The position numbers and the translations under genes were made by a program. From assembly GCA_040756655.1 (NCBI GenBank), contig JBFLYN010000010.1, positions 19,955-83,954 of the forward strand: a stretch of 64,000 nt of DNA. The letters are read 5' to 3'. This DNA is from JBFLYN01 sp040756655. Its GTDB lineage: Bacteria; Bacillota; Sulfobacillia; UBA8153. A model generated the notes under the pieces. That model was given only the letters and a program-made list of their open reading frames with translations, was not told the origin of the DNA and did no database searches. Positions 50,119 to 58,326 of the stretch are shown one piece after another; within the stretch, counting starts at the first letter, position 1, and every line of letters begins with the position of its first letter.

Positions 50119-50967
50119 GATGTGCGACCGGCACAGGCAGATGCCAGTGTGTGGATTGCGTAAGGAGAGTGGCCAACGCCGCAAACCAGCCGAGGGTGTG
50201 GTGTCTGCGGGGGAGGCAGTACCCCGAGGGGACCGTGTGGTGAATGTGGAAGTTAGTGGACGCGTTGGGAAGATCGGTAATCTCATTGGTCCCGGGCGGT
50301 GTCCGGTACGCCGATAGTAATAGTCTACCGGATAGCGGCGAGGTCATACCCGCCGGTAGATTGCCAAGAGCATTGGACCGTTTTACGGTGACGCCCCATC
50401 AAGGCCACAAAAAGGCATGGGCATGGTCTGAGAGTGGCCATTGCCGAAGCGATTACCGAACGTACCGGTGGCAGCGCTCATGCGGGAAGCAGAGACGGCA
50501 GCACCATGATTGCTCTTTTGAGAAAGCAGCTGGACGCCATCTGGCTGTACGGCTTGACGACGAGGATGCCGGCCGGGAGACCGGAAGACGGACAACCGGG
50601 GCCAACCCCATTTCCAAAGATGCTGTGCAAAGCGCCACTGCCTGTGCATCAGGGCTCATCGACCCCACTTTCTGGATGCATACTACGTCAGGAAAGCTCA
50701 CCCCGTCCACCCGCGGGAGGCGGAAGTCCCAAGTCGTGCACACACCGGCGTTACGCAGAGGGCGGCAAGCTGGCTGGCCTGGTCAAGAGGACTGGTCACA
50801 CCAGCCCGTCGGTCCGGCTTGAGCCCAAATGCCTCGGTAGCCGAGGGCTGCCTGGTCCTGGGAGAGTTTGCCCGCAACATGGGGACGCTTGACCCGACAT
50901 CTCATAATCTAAGTCTGCCGACAAGTGAGGGAAGCGCCATTAATCCCACAGCCACGGCCGGGATCCT
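50119..50967 (+). other. 849-bp stretch with no recognised gene
   Basis: Frames of 192 and 152 codons cross here in different frames. They have residue composition unlike the neighbours (rich in Ser, Gly, Arg, Pro), no SD and no motifs. It may be decayed sequence or a non-coding leader of the DUF3866 gene. I recognise no RNA family. Confidence 0.4.
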
Positions 50968-52065
50968 ATGAACACTGTGAGCGGCGTGCGCCTCCGGCAG
51001 GGAGAAGTTACGGCCGTATGCAGCGACGGGCCGGCCCTGCAGGAATTAGTGGTCACCACTGGTGGACAAAGGGCCCGGGCGGTCAACTACTCCGACCTGG
51101 GCGGCCGGGTGGCCGTGGGTGACCGGGTGCTCCTCAACACCACCGCGATGGCGCTGGGGCTGGGAACGGGAGGCGTGCACTTCGTGGTGGCCCGCTGCGA
51201 CCAGGATGACACCGAGCTTGCCGGCCCGGGCCATGCCATGAAGGTGCGATACACTCCGGTGCAGGTGTGTTGCCAGGTGGCGGAAGAGCCGGGTGGTCCC
51301 GGTCACCGGGTGTTGAGGAGGCGCTGGAGGCTGGACGGCATGCCCGTGGTAGCTGCCGAGCTCCACAGCCAGGTGCCGGTGGTTCTGGCTGGCATCAGGT
51401 CGAGCCTGCCCGGTGCCAGGTTGGCCTACGTCTTTAGCGACGGCGGGGCGTTGCCCGTTGCTTTTAGCCGGCTGGTGCCCGCCATGAAGAGGGCGGGACT
51501 GGTGGACGTGGTGATAGCTGCCGGGCAGGCCTTTGGGGGAGACCTGGAAGCGGTTAATGTACCTTCAGCCTTGGCCGTGGCCCGGCACGTGGTAGGCTGC
51601 GCTGCAGCCGTGGTGGCCATGGGACCGGGACAGCTGGGGACTGGAACCAAGCTGGGGTTTTCCGGCCTGGAACAGGCCGATCACCTCAACCGTGCCGCCG
51701 CGCTGGGCGGGGTTCCCGTAACGGTGCTGCGGCTTTCCGGGGCCGATCCCCGGCCTCGTCACCGGGGCGTAAGCCACCATAGCCTGACTGTGCTCCAGCT
51801 GGCACTCTCTACTTGCCTGGTGCCTTACCCCCGCGAACTGGCAGGCGCCAGGCAACCATATGCCGAACTATCTTTTGTGGGAGTCCAGAACCGGCACCGG
51901 CTGGTTACCGCAGCTGGAAGCCCGGCCCTGGAATACCTGGCCCGGGCGGGGCTTCAGGTAACGTCCATGGGCAGGTCCCCACAGGCAGACCCGTGGTTCT
52001 TCTTGGCAGCCGGCGCTGCCGGCAAGGTGGCTGCCCGGGTGGCGCGACTGCTGGCGGAGAGGTAA
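50968..52065 (+). CDS. DUF3866 family protein
   Basis: The 365-residue protein begins VSGVRLRQGEVTAVCSDGPA with an OB-like N-terminal region. A larger alpha/beta part follows, with VVAMGPGQLGTGTKLGFSG and ADHLNRAAALGGVPVTVLRL, typical of DUF3866. It commonly lies near nudF and spoIIM in Firmicutes. Its function is unknown. ATG 50968 has only a weak SD (GGCCGGGA). Its 3' end is overlapped on the other strand by a small ORF at 51954-52163. Confidence 0.78.
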   Translation: MNTVSGVRLRQGEVTAVCSDGPALQELVVTTGGQRARAVNYSDLGGRVAVGDRVLLNTTAMALGLGTGGVHFVVARCDQDDTELAGPGHAMKVRYTPVQVCCQVAEEPGGPGHRVLRRRWRLDGMPVVAAELHSQVPVVLAGIRSSLPGARLAYVFSDGGALPVAFSRLVPAMKRAGLVDVVIAAGQAFGGDLEAVNVPSALAVARHVVGCAAAVVAMGPGQLGTGTKLGFSGLEQADHLNRAAALGGVPVTVLRLSGADPRPRHRGVSHHSLTVLQLALSTCLVPYPRELAGARQPYAELSFVGVQNRHRLVTAAGSPALEYLARAGLQVTSMGRSPQADPWFFLAAGAAGKVAARVARLLAER

Positions 52066-52163
52066 TCCCCCAGGGTACCGGCACCGGTACTGGCCAGGAA
52101 ACTCCGAAGTTCTCCCACGGGTCCGGAGAAGTACAGGGCCCGCGGGGTGGTCACCACGATCAT
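51954..52163 (-). CDS. Small minus-strand protein with perfect SD
   Basis: The 69-residue frame on the minus strand has an excellent ribosome-binding site: AAGGAGGTG, complementary strand of 52168-52176, 4 nt before the ATG (complement of 52161-52163). Residues 1-35 (MIVVTTPRALYFSGPVGEL, then RSFLASTGAGTLGDYL) look like a compact conserved small domain. The rest overlaps the 3' end of the DUF3866 gene antisense by 112 nt and looks less constrained. It is the only minus-strand gene I accept before the IS region. Function unknown. Confidence 0.5.
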   Translation of the reverse strand: MIVVTTPRALYFSGPVGELRSFLASTGAGTLGDYLSASSRATRAATLPAAPAAKKNHGSACGDLPMDVT

Positions 52164-52217
52164 GCTCCACCTCCTTGAGGTTGACGTCAGCTATACTATG
52201 ACCGGGGGAGGAAAACC

Positions 52218-52751
52218 ATGCACGAGACCAGAGTATCCAGCCAACAGGTGTTCCAGGGAAAGATCGTAGGCGTACGGGTGGACCAAGTAGAACTGGACGG
52301 CGGCCGCCCGGGCCGGCGGGAGGTGGTCACCCACCCGGGTGCGGTGGCCATAGTGGCCACGCCCGACCCCGGCCACGTCTGGCTGGTGCAGCAGTACCGT
52401 TACCCGGTGGGACGGACGCTCTGGGAGCTCCCGGCCGGTACCATGGAGCCCGGGGAGCCCCCGGCGGTAACCGCCACCCGGGAGCTAGACGAGGAAGTGA
52501 ACGCCGCCGCAGGTCAGATGACTCTCCTCCTGAGTGTGTACCCTTCCCCGGGGTTTTGTGACGAGATCATTCACATCTACCATGCCGGGGCCTTAGGACC
52601 GGGGAGCGGGCGAGGCGGCGACGAAGACGAGAGGATCCGCGCGCGCCTGTTCTCCCTGGACGAGGCGCTCAAGCTGATCCAGGACGGGGAGATCGCCGAT
52701 GCCAAGACTGTGGCCGGACTCTATGCGTACGCCCGGGCCCGTCAGGGCTGA
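52218..52751 (+). CDS. nudF: ADP-ribose pyrophosphatase (Nudix hydrolase)
   Basis: The 177-residue protein has the Nudix box GTMEPGEPPAVTATRELDEE and continues V-N-A-A. The upstream WLVQQYRYPVGRTLWELPAG is typical of NudF. It hydrolyses ADP-ribose to AMP and ribose 5-phosphate. ATG 52218 follows GGGGGAGG. The neighbouring spoIIM and PHP gene match the standard Firmicutes order. Confidence 0.9.
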   Translation: MHETRVSSQQVFQGKIVGVRVDQVELDGGRPGRREVVTHPGAVAIVATPDPGHVWLVQQYRYPVGRTLWELPAGTMEPGEPPAVTATRELDEEVNAAAGQMTLLLSVYPSPGFCDEIIHIYHAGALGPGSGRGGDEDERIRARLFSLDEALKLIQDGEIADAKTVAGLYAYARARQG

Positions 52752-53889
52752 CCTCCACGTGCACCTGGGAAGGGCTCCCGACGGCCGTCCGGTGAAGATC
52801 CCGGCCTCACCTGCCCTTACCCTGGAGAACGTGCTGGGGTACGCCCGGGAGAAGAAGGGCCTGGACGCCGTGGGCATTGTGGACATGCAGGTGCCATCGG
52901 TGCACCGCCGGGTCAAGGAGCTCCTTGAGGCCGGGGAACTGGCCCGGCTGCCGGGTGGAGGCTACCAGGTGCCCGGCGGGCCCTGGCTCCTGCCCGGGTG
53001 CGAACTGGAGGTGGCGGGGCCAGGCGGCCCGGTACACCTTCTCACCTACTTCCCGGACCTGGATGCGCTGGCGGACTTCGCGGCCTGGCTGGGGGAACAC
53101 GTTGACCACCTGGAGCTGTCCAGCCAGCGGTGCCGGGCTCCGGCACCGACTGTGGCCATGCAGGCCCGGGAACGGGGGGGGATGGTTATCCCGGCCCACG
53201 TGTTCACCCCGCACCGGAGCCTCTACGGTGGGGGTCACTCGCTCTCCCAACTGTTTGGGGAGGAAGCCCAGCACATCGCCGCCGTGGAACTGGGGCTTTC
53301 GGCTGACACGGCCCTGGCCTCACAACTTTCCGAACTCGGCCAGCTCCGCTTCATATCAGCCTCGGATGCCCACTCGCTCGAGCGCATAGGAAGGGAACTG
53401 ACGGTGTTTGCCCCTGAGCAACCGGGCTGTGCCGGGCTGTTTGGGGCCCTGCAGGTTGGTGGCATCGTGTCCAACTACGGGCTGGACCCGCGGCTTGGGA
53501 AATACCACCGCAGCTACTGCCTCGACTGCAGGCGCCGGTTGCCGGGCGACCCGCCGGTGCTGGTGTGCGCGCACCCGGGCCACCGGGTGGTCAAGGGAGT
53601 CTTGGACCGTATCTGCCAGCTGGCTGATGTCCCGGCCAGCCTGGCCGGGCGCCCGCCTTACTTGTACCAAGTACCTTTGGCCGATCTGCCCGGGGTGGGC
53701 CCGGGCACCCGGGCCAGGCTGAGGGAGCTGGGAGATGATTTTCACATCCTGCACGTGGCCGAACCCGGGGAACTGGCGAGGGCTGTTGGCGTGCGCCTCT
53801 CGCGATTGGTGCTGGCGGCCCGGGAGGGAAGGCTGGAGGTGGAGCCCGGGGGCGGTGGCTATTACGGGCGCGTGCGGGAGCGGGAATAA
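52699..53889 (+). CDS. PHP-domain protein with zinc ribbon and helix-hairpin-helix (EndoQ-like)
   Basis: The frame codes for 396 residues from ATG 52699, which has GGGGAG 7 nt upstream; ATG 52723 (388 residues) starts closer to the conserved ADLHVHLG motif. The PHP metal ligands appear in ADLHVHLG, VIPAHVFTPH and FISASDAHSLERIG. A zinc-binding CLDC...CAHPGH follows near residues 275-300, then a helix-hairpin-helix-like LADLPGVGPGTRARLRELG. This architecture matches EndoQ-type endonucleases that cut at deaminated bases. Activity is inferred. The gene overlaps nudF. Confidence 0.75.
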   Translation: MPRLWPDSMRTPGPVRADLHVHLGRAPDGRPVKIPASPALTLENVLGYAREKKGLDAVGIVDMQVPSVHRRVKELLEAGELARLPGGGYQVPGGPWLLPGCELEVAGPGGPVHLLTYFPDLDALADFAAWLGEHVDHLELSSQRCRAPAPTVAMQARERGGMVIPAHVFTPHRSLYGGGHSLSQLFGEEAQHIAAVELGLSADTALASQLSELGQLRFISASDAHSLERIGRELTVFAPEQPGCAGLFGALQVGGIVSNYGLDPRLGKYHRSYCLDCRRRLPGDPPVLVCAHPGHRVVKGVLDRICQLADVPASLAGRPPYLYQVPLADLPGVGPGTRARLRELGDDFHILHVAEPGELARAVGVRLSRLVLAAREGRLEVEPGGGGYYGRVRERE

Positions 53890-53942
53890 CAGGGAGGACC
53901 GGAACATAAAGATAGGGGACGACACCTCAAGGAGGCGGGAAC

Positions 53943-54581
53943 TTGTCCCCCTACTCCAAGCCGGCCCACCGCAGCGAGTTCTTCCGTCCACCCCCTGCCA
54001 TTGCCCTGTTCGTGGTGGTACTCCTGGTGGTCGGGGTCGTAACCGGGGCGCTGGCCATCCGCACCATGGACCATGGGGAAAAGGACGACCTTGTGGGCTA
54101 CTTGGATGTGTTTCTCCGGGGGTTGGCCCGGGATCCGGCTGCGGCCAACGCCGGCGAGGTCTGGCGACTGGCAGCCCTCAACCATGGCCGTACCGCGCTG
54201 GCCCTGTGGTTTTTGGGGCTCACCATTATCGGTTCGCCTCTCATCGCCGTCATCGTGTTCGTCCGTGGGTTCATACTGGGTTTCACCGTCGGCTTTTTCG
54301 TGCAGGAACTGGGGTACCGGGGGGTAATGCTGGCCACGGCCGCAGTCTTACCCTCCAACCTGCTGGCGGTGCCCGCTTTCATCCTGCTGGCGGTGATGGC
54401 CCTGACTTTCTCCACGGGCCTGATCCGGGCCCGGCCTTCCCGTAGCATGGAACTGGCTCGCCGCGTGCTGGCTTATTCCCTCCTCTGCCTGGCCCTTACC
54501 GCCGGCCTTTTGTTGGCGGGTGTAGTAGAGGCCTACGTGAGCCCCGTATTCATCCGCCTGGCCTCCCGCTTCTGGCCTTAG
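53943..54581 (+). CDS. spoIIM: Stage II sporulation protein M
   Basis: The 212-residue membrane protein has several hydrophobic segments (IALFVVVLLVVGVVTGALA, SPLIAVIVFVRGFILGFTVG, VLAYSLLCLALTAGLLLAG). With SpoIID and SpoIIP it drives engulfment of the forespore. TTG 53943 follows a strong AAGGAGG at about 53928-53935. It ends 124 nt before ald. Confidence 0.9.
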   Translation: MSPYSKPAHRSEFFRPPPAIALFVVVLLVVGVVTGALAIRTMDHGEKDDLVGYLDVFLRGLARDPAAANAGEVWRLAALNHGRTALALWFLGLTIIGSPLIAVIVFVRGFILGFTVGFFVQELGYRGVMLATAAVLPSNLLAVPAFILLAVMALTFSTGLIRARPSRSMELARRVLAYSLLCLALTAGLLLAGVVEAYVSPVFIRLASRFWP

Positions 54582-54621
54582 GTCTCACTGGAGAGGAACC
54601 GTAGCAATTCCCACCATGATG

Positions 54622-54650
54622 GCAGGATTTCCTGGTTTCTGCTAGAAATA
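54622..54650 (+). promoter_or_regulatory. Weak sigmaH-like element before ald
   Basis: GCAGGATTT (54622-54630) matches the sigmaH -35 consensus. After 11 nt, CTAGAAATA (54642-54650) is only a partial -10 match. Suggestive only. Confidence 0.25.
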
Positions 54651-54705
54651 GCTCCGGGTGAGACATAACACCGTTGCTTGGACGAAAGAGGTGTAAACAA
54701 GCATC

Positions 54706-55821
54706 ATGCGGATTGGAGTGCCCAAGGAAATCAAACCTGATGAGAACCGGGTAGCTATGACTCCAGCGGGTGTAGCCACCTTGACCGGGCGCGGGCACCA
54801 GGTCCTGGTCCAGGCGGGAGCCGGGCTGGGGAGCGGGATCACCGACGAGGACTACCAGGCAGCCGGCGCCAGCATTGCGGACGAGGCCAGGCTGGTGTTT
54901 GACGCTTCCGATATGATAATCAAGGTCAAAGAACCGCTACCCCCGGAATACGGCTTGTTCAGGCCCGGGCAGATCCTGTTCACTTACCTGCACTTGGCCG
55001 CAGAGCCCGAGCTGACCCGGTCTTTGGCTGCCAACCAGGTGGTGGCCATCGCCTACGAGACGGTGCAGGTAAACCGCACCCTGCCGTTGCTCACACCCAT
55101 GAGCGAGGTGGCGGGCAAGATGGCGACGCAAATCGGTGCTCAGTTCCTGGAGAAGCGGCACGGTGGCCGGGGCATCCTTATGGGTGGGGTACCCGGTGTG
55201 GCTCCAGCCGAAGTGGTCATCATCGGGGGCGGGGTGGTGGGCACCAGCGCTGCCAAGGTGGCCGTGGGGATGGGCGCCAGCGTGACGCTTTTGGACGTGG
55301 ACTTAGAACGTCTACGCTACCTTGATGACATTTTCGGCGGTCGGATCCGGACCATGGCGTCCAACCCGTACAGCATTGCCGCATCGGTAACCCGGGCAGA
55401 CTTGCTCATTGGCGCGGTCCTGATCCCGGGCGCCAAAGCACCCAAGCTGGTGACTGAGGCCATGGTGCGGGTCATGAAGCCGGGTGCAGTCATCGTGGAT
55501 GTGGCCATCGACCAGGGCGGGTCGGTGGAGACCATCGACCGGGTGACCACTCACTCGAGTCCGACCTACGTAAAACACGGAGTCATCCACTACTCAGTGG
55601 CCAACATGCCGGGCGCTGTGCCCCGCACTTCGACCTTCGCCCTGACCAACGCCACTTTGCCCTACGCCGTCAGGCTAGCGGATCTGGGCTGGAAAAAGGC
55701 CATCGCCGAAGACCGGGCCCTGGCCCTGGGCGTGAACGTGGTCAACGGGCACGTGGTATACGAGGCTGTAGCCGCGGCCCACGGTCTGGAATGGTTGAGG
55801 CTAGAGGAAGCCATCGCCTGA
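54706..55821 (+). CDS. ald: Alanine dehydrogenase
   Basis: The 371-residue NAD-dependent enzyme interconverts alanine with pyruvate and ammonia. It has MRIGVPKEIKPDENRVAMTP at the N-terminus, the substrate lysine in MIIKVKEPLPPEY and the His in TYLHLAAEPELT. The NAD-binding motif is VVIIGGGVVGTSAAKVAVGMGA. ATG 54706 follows GAGGTG. A good terminator follows. It may supply pyruvate during amino acid fermentation, and alanine metabolism also affects sporulation in Bacillus. Confidence 0.96.
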   Translation: MRIGVPKEIKPDENRVAMTPAGVATLTGRGHQVLVQAGAGLGSGITDEDYQAAGASIADEARLVFDASDMIIKVKEPLPPEYGLFRPGQILFTYLHLAAEPELTRSLAANQVVAIAYETVQVNRTLPLLTPMSEVAGKMATQIGAQFLEKRHGGRGILMGGVPGVAPAEVVIIGGGVVGTSAAKVAVGMGASVTLLDVDLERLRYLDDIFGGRIRTMASNPYSIAASVTRADLLIGAVLIPGAKAPKLVTEAMVRVMKPGAVIVDVAIDQGGSVETIDRVTTHSSPTYVKHGVIHYSVANMPGAVPRTSTFALTNATLPYAVRLADLGWKKAIAEDRALALGVNVVNGHVVYEAVAAAHGLEWLRLEEAIA

Positions 55822-55837
55822 CGCCTCCTTGGAACAG

Positions 55838-55868
55838 AGGACACCATAATCGCTGGTGTCCTTTTTTT
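55838..55868 (+). terminator. Rho-independent terminator after ald
   Basis: AGGACACC (55838-55845) and GGTGTCCT (55855-55862) with a 9-nt loop, running into seven T. It lies 17 nt after the ald stop. Confidence 0.9.
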
Positions 55869-55911
55869 GTTTTCTCACCAATCTGGGCCGAAGGTTATAA
55901 AGAGCGCCAAA

Positions 55912-55940
55912 TTGACATATTTTCTATAACGAAATGTAGC
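55912..55940 (+). promoter_or_regulatory. Candidate promoter for the yqzK-like/xerD genes
   Basis: A perfect TTGACA at 55912-55917 lies in an AT-rich pocket. At 17 nt only TGTAGC follows; TATAAC at 55925-55930 is too close. The -10 is therefore uncertain. Confidence 0.35.
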
Positions 55941-55958
55941 CCTTAGGAGAGAGAGCCG

Positions 55959-56096
55959 GTGCGCGTCTACGTGCTACCTGTTGGCAACTGGCTGAAGGGC
56001 CTGGGGTTGCTGGCCCGTATCGTATTTCTCCTGGTCCTGATCGGGCTGGCCTTGCCCAGGTTGACCACGCTGTTGGCCAGCCTGGTTCGCCGGTAG
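55959..56096 (+). CDS. Small single-pass membrane protein upstream of xerD
   Basis: This 45-residue ORF starts at GTG 55959, with TAGGAGAGAG 8-9 nt upstream. It codes for a short N-terminus (MRVYVLPVGNWLKGLG), one hydrophobic helix (LLARIVFLLVLIGLALP) and a basic tail ending VRR. In Bacillus a small membrane gene, yqzK (DUF4227), lies just before xerD. This one is shorter, but position and topology agree. No database match was tested. Confidence 0.55.
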   Translation: MRVYVLPVGNWLKGLGLLARIVFLLVLIGLALPRLTTLLASLVRR

Positions 56097-56209
56097 GCGG
56101 AACCTCCTGTTGACGGAAGGATTTTCCGTAAACATCACGAACATACGGCGTATGCGCACCCGGCGCCGAACAGCGCCTCCCACCCAGGGAGCAGGAGGAG
56201 ATGTGCGCG

Positions 56210-57097
56210 ATGAGCAACTTGATAGCTGAGTTTATCGACTACCTCAGCACCGAACGAGGGCTGGCCTTGAACACGCTGGAGTCTTACGGACGTGACTTGC
56301 GCCAGTACTCCCAGTTTCTAGAGCAGGATGGCGGTGGCACGCTCAGCGATGCTTCCAGGACCACGGTGGTGGCGTACCTTATGCACCTGCAAAAGCAGGG
56401 CAAAGCCACGGCCACCATCGCCCGGCGCCTGGCCGCCCTGCGGGCGTTCTACCAGTACCTGGTGCGTGAGAAGTACGTGGACAAGGATCCCACCGCGAAC
56501 CTGGAGTCTCCGAAAATGGAAAAGCGCTTGCCCAAGGTGCTGACCATCAAGGAAGTGGAGCAGCTTCTCCGCCAGCCCGACACGGTCACGCCGCCCGGGC
56601 TGAGGGACCGCGCTATGCTGGAACTACTTTACGCCACGGGCATCCGGGTGTCTGAACTGATATCTCTTAACCTGGGCGATGTGAACCTGGACCTTGGGTA
56701 CATACGGTGCGCTGGCAAGGGTGCCAAGGAGAGGGTGGTTCCAGTAGGTTCAATAGCCGTCAAGAGCCTTCGTGACTACCTGGGTCACGCCCGGGGACGC
56801 CTGGTTACTACTGCCGATGAAAGGGCCCTGTTTGTTAACCACCACGGTCGCCGGTTGACCCGGCAGGGCTTTTGGAAGATCGTCAAAAAGTATGCCCGGG
56901 ACGCCAAGATCAACAAGGAGATCACCCCCCACACCCTTAGGCATTCTTTTGCCACTCACCTTTTGGAGAACGGCGCTGACCTCCGTTCTGTCCAGGAGAT
57001 GCTGGGGCATGCCGACATCTCTACCACCCAGATCTACACCCACGTTACCAAGGGACGGCTCAAGGAAGTCTATGCCCGGGCCCATCCCCGGGCCTGA
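56210..57097 (+). CDS. xerD: Site-specific tyrosine recombinase XerD
   Basis: XerD resolves chromosome dimers at dif with XerC. The protein has an N-terminal SAM-like core-binding domain (FIDYLSTERGLALNTLESYG). Catalytic residues are Arg in ATGIRVSELI, Lys in GKGAKERVVP, HTLRHSFATHLL and the Tyr in TTQIYTHVTK. I start at ATG 56210 because AGGAGGAG ends at 56200, giving a 9-nt spacing; ATG 56201 directly abuts the SD. The length is 295 residues. Confidence 0.94.
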   Translation: MSNLIAEFIDYLSTERGLALNTLESYGRDLRQYSQFLEQDGGGTLSDASRTTVVAYLMHLQKQGKATATIARRLAALRAFYQYLVREKYVDKDPTANLESPKMEKRLPKVLTIKEVEQLLRQPDTVTPPGLRDRAMLELLYATGIRVSELISLNLGDVNLDLGYIRCAGKGAKERVVPVGSIAVKSLRDYLGHARGRLVTTADERALFVNHHGRRLTRQGFWKIVKKYARDAKINKEITPHTLRHSFATHLLENGADLRSVQEMLGHADISTTQIYTHVTKGRLKEVYARAHPRA

Positions 57098-57104
57098 GAG
57101 CGTG

Positions 57105-57136
57105 CCGGGCCCCGCCGCCTCCGGCCCGGTCCATTT
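57105..57136 (+). terminator. Weak hairpin after xerD
   Basis: CCGGGCC (57105-57111) and GGCCCGG (57123-57129) with an 11-nt loop, then TCCATTTT. The T-run is short and deoB follows 24 nt later, so read-through is likely. Confidence 0.4.
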
Positions 57137-57159
57137 TCTGTACTAAAAGGGGACGGGCC

Positions 57160-58326
57160 ATGGCGTGCCAAAGAGTCTTCATCATGGTGCTGGACGGGGC
57201 CGGGGCGGGAGCGCTTCCCGATGCCCGGGCCTACGGCGATGAGGGTGCCAGCACGCTTGCCCACGTGTTCGCCTCCCGCCCGGCCCGCCTGCCCACCCTG
57301 GCCGCCCTGGGGCTGGGCATGATCGAGGGCATCCAGGGTCTGCCCACCACGTCCTCTCCCCGGGCCGCCTACGGGAGGAGTGCTTTCCTTGCCCCGGGCA
57401 AGGATACCATCTCCGGCCACTGGGAACTGGCCGGGGTCATCGTGGACCGGCCTTTCCGCACCTATCCCCGGGGTTTTCCGCAAGAGATCATGGATGCTTT
57501 CGTGGTCGCCACCGGCCGGCAAGTCCTGGGAAACGTCCCCGCCAGCGGCACTGAGATCATCCAGGAGCTGGGCGAAGAACACCTCAGGACCGGGCGGCCC
57601 ATCGTATATACTTCGGCCGACAGTGTGTTCCAGATCGCCGCCCACGAAGAAGTGATCCCACTATCCGAGCTTTACCGCATGTGCGCGCTGGCCCGGGAAC
57701 TGCTCACCGGCGACCACCAGGTAGGGCGGGTCATCGCCCGGCCCTTCCGGGGGGAGCCCGGCGGTTTTTGGCGCACGGCCGGTCGCCGGGACTACGCGCT
57801 ACCGCCCCCGGGCACTACCCTCCTGGATCTGGCCGCAGAAGTCACCCGGGTTACCAGCGTGGGCAAGGTCTACGACGTCTTTACTGGCCGGGGCATCACC
57901 CAACGCCTGCCCGCGGGCGGCAACGCGGAGGTCATGGACGTGCTGGACCGGTTACTGGATGAGGCCGGGCCGGGGCTGACCATGGCCACCCTGGTAGACT
58001 TCGACACCCAGTACGGCCACAGGAACGACGTGGAAGGGTTCTTGCGGGCGCTTGAGGAATTTGACCGCTGGCTGTGCCGGTATCTGGAGCGAGTGCGCCC
58101 GGGCGACCTTATCCTCATCACCGCCGACCACGGGTGCGATCCTGCGCACCCGGGCACCGACCACACCCGGGAGCACGTGCCGCTGCTTCTCTTCGGCCCC
58201 GGTGTACAGGCCGGACGGGACCTGGGGACCCGGCAGACCCTGGCCGATGCCGGGGCCACGGTGGCCCAGGCGCTGGGGCTTGCGCCCCTGGCCAGCGGGA
58301 CTTCGTTTTGGAGGGATATCACATGA
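57160..58326 (+). CDS. deoB: Phosphopentomutase
   Basis: The 388-residue alkaline-phosphatase-superfamily enzyme interconverts ribose or deoxyribose 1-phosphate and 5-phosphate. Metal-binding MVLDGAGAGALPDA, the phosphothreonine region GKDTISGHWELAG and the C-terminal TADHGCDPAHPGTDHTREHV are intact. AAAAGGGG precedes ATG 57160. The end overlaps the pyrimidine phosphorylase gene by 4 nt, forming a nucleoside salvage pair. Confidence 0.95.
   Translation: MACQRVFIMVLDGAGAGALPDARAYGDEGASTLAHVFASRPARLPTLAALGLGMIEGIQGLPTTSSPRAAYGRSAFLAPGKDTISGHWELAGVIVDRPFRTYPRGFPQEIMDAFVVATGRQVLGNVPASGTEIIQELGEEHLRTGRPIVYTSADSVFQIAAHEEVIPLSELYRMCALARELLTGDHQVGRVIARPFRGEPGGFWRTAGRRDYALPPPGTTLLDLAAEVTRVTSVGKVYDVFTGRGITQRLPAGGNAEVMDVLDRLLDEAGPGLTMATLVDFDTQYGHRNDVEGFLRALEEFDRWLCRYLERVRPGDLILITADHGCDPAHPGTDHTREHVPLLLFGPGVQAGRDLGTRQTLADAGATVAQALGLAPLASGTSFWRDIT

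Noticed and set aside
50244..50892. Overlapping ORFs of 192 and 152 codons before DUF3866
   Set aside because: Neither has an SD or recognisable domain, and they overlap in different frames. Kept only as an unassigned stretch.
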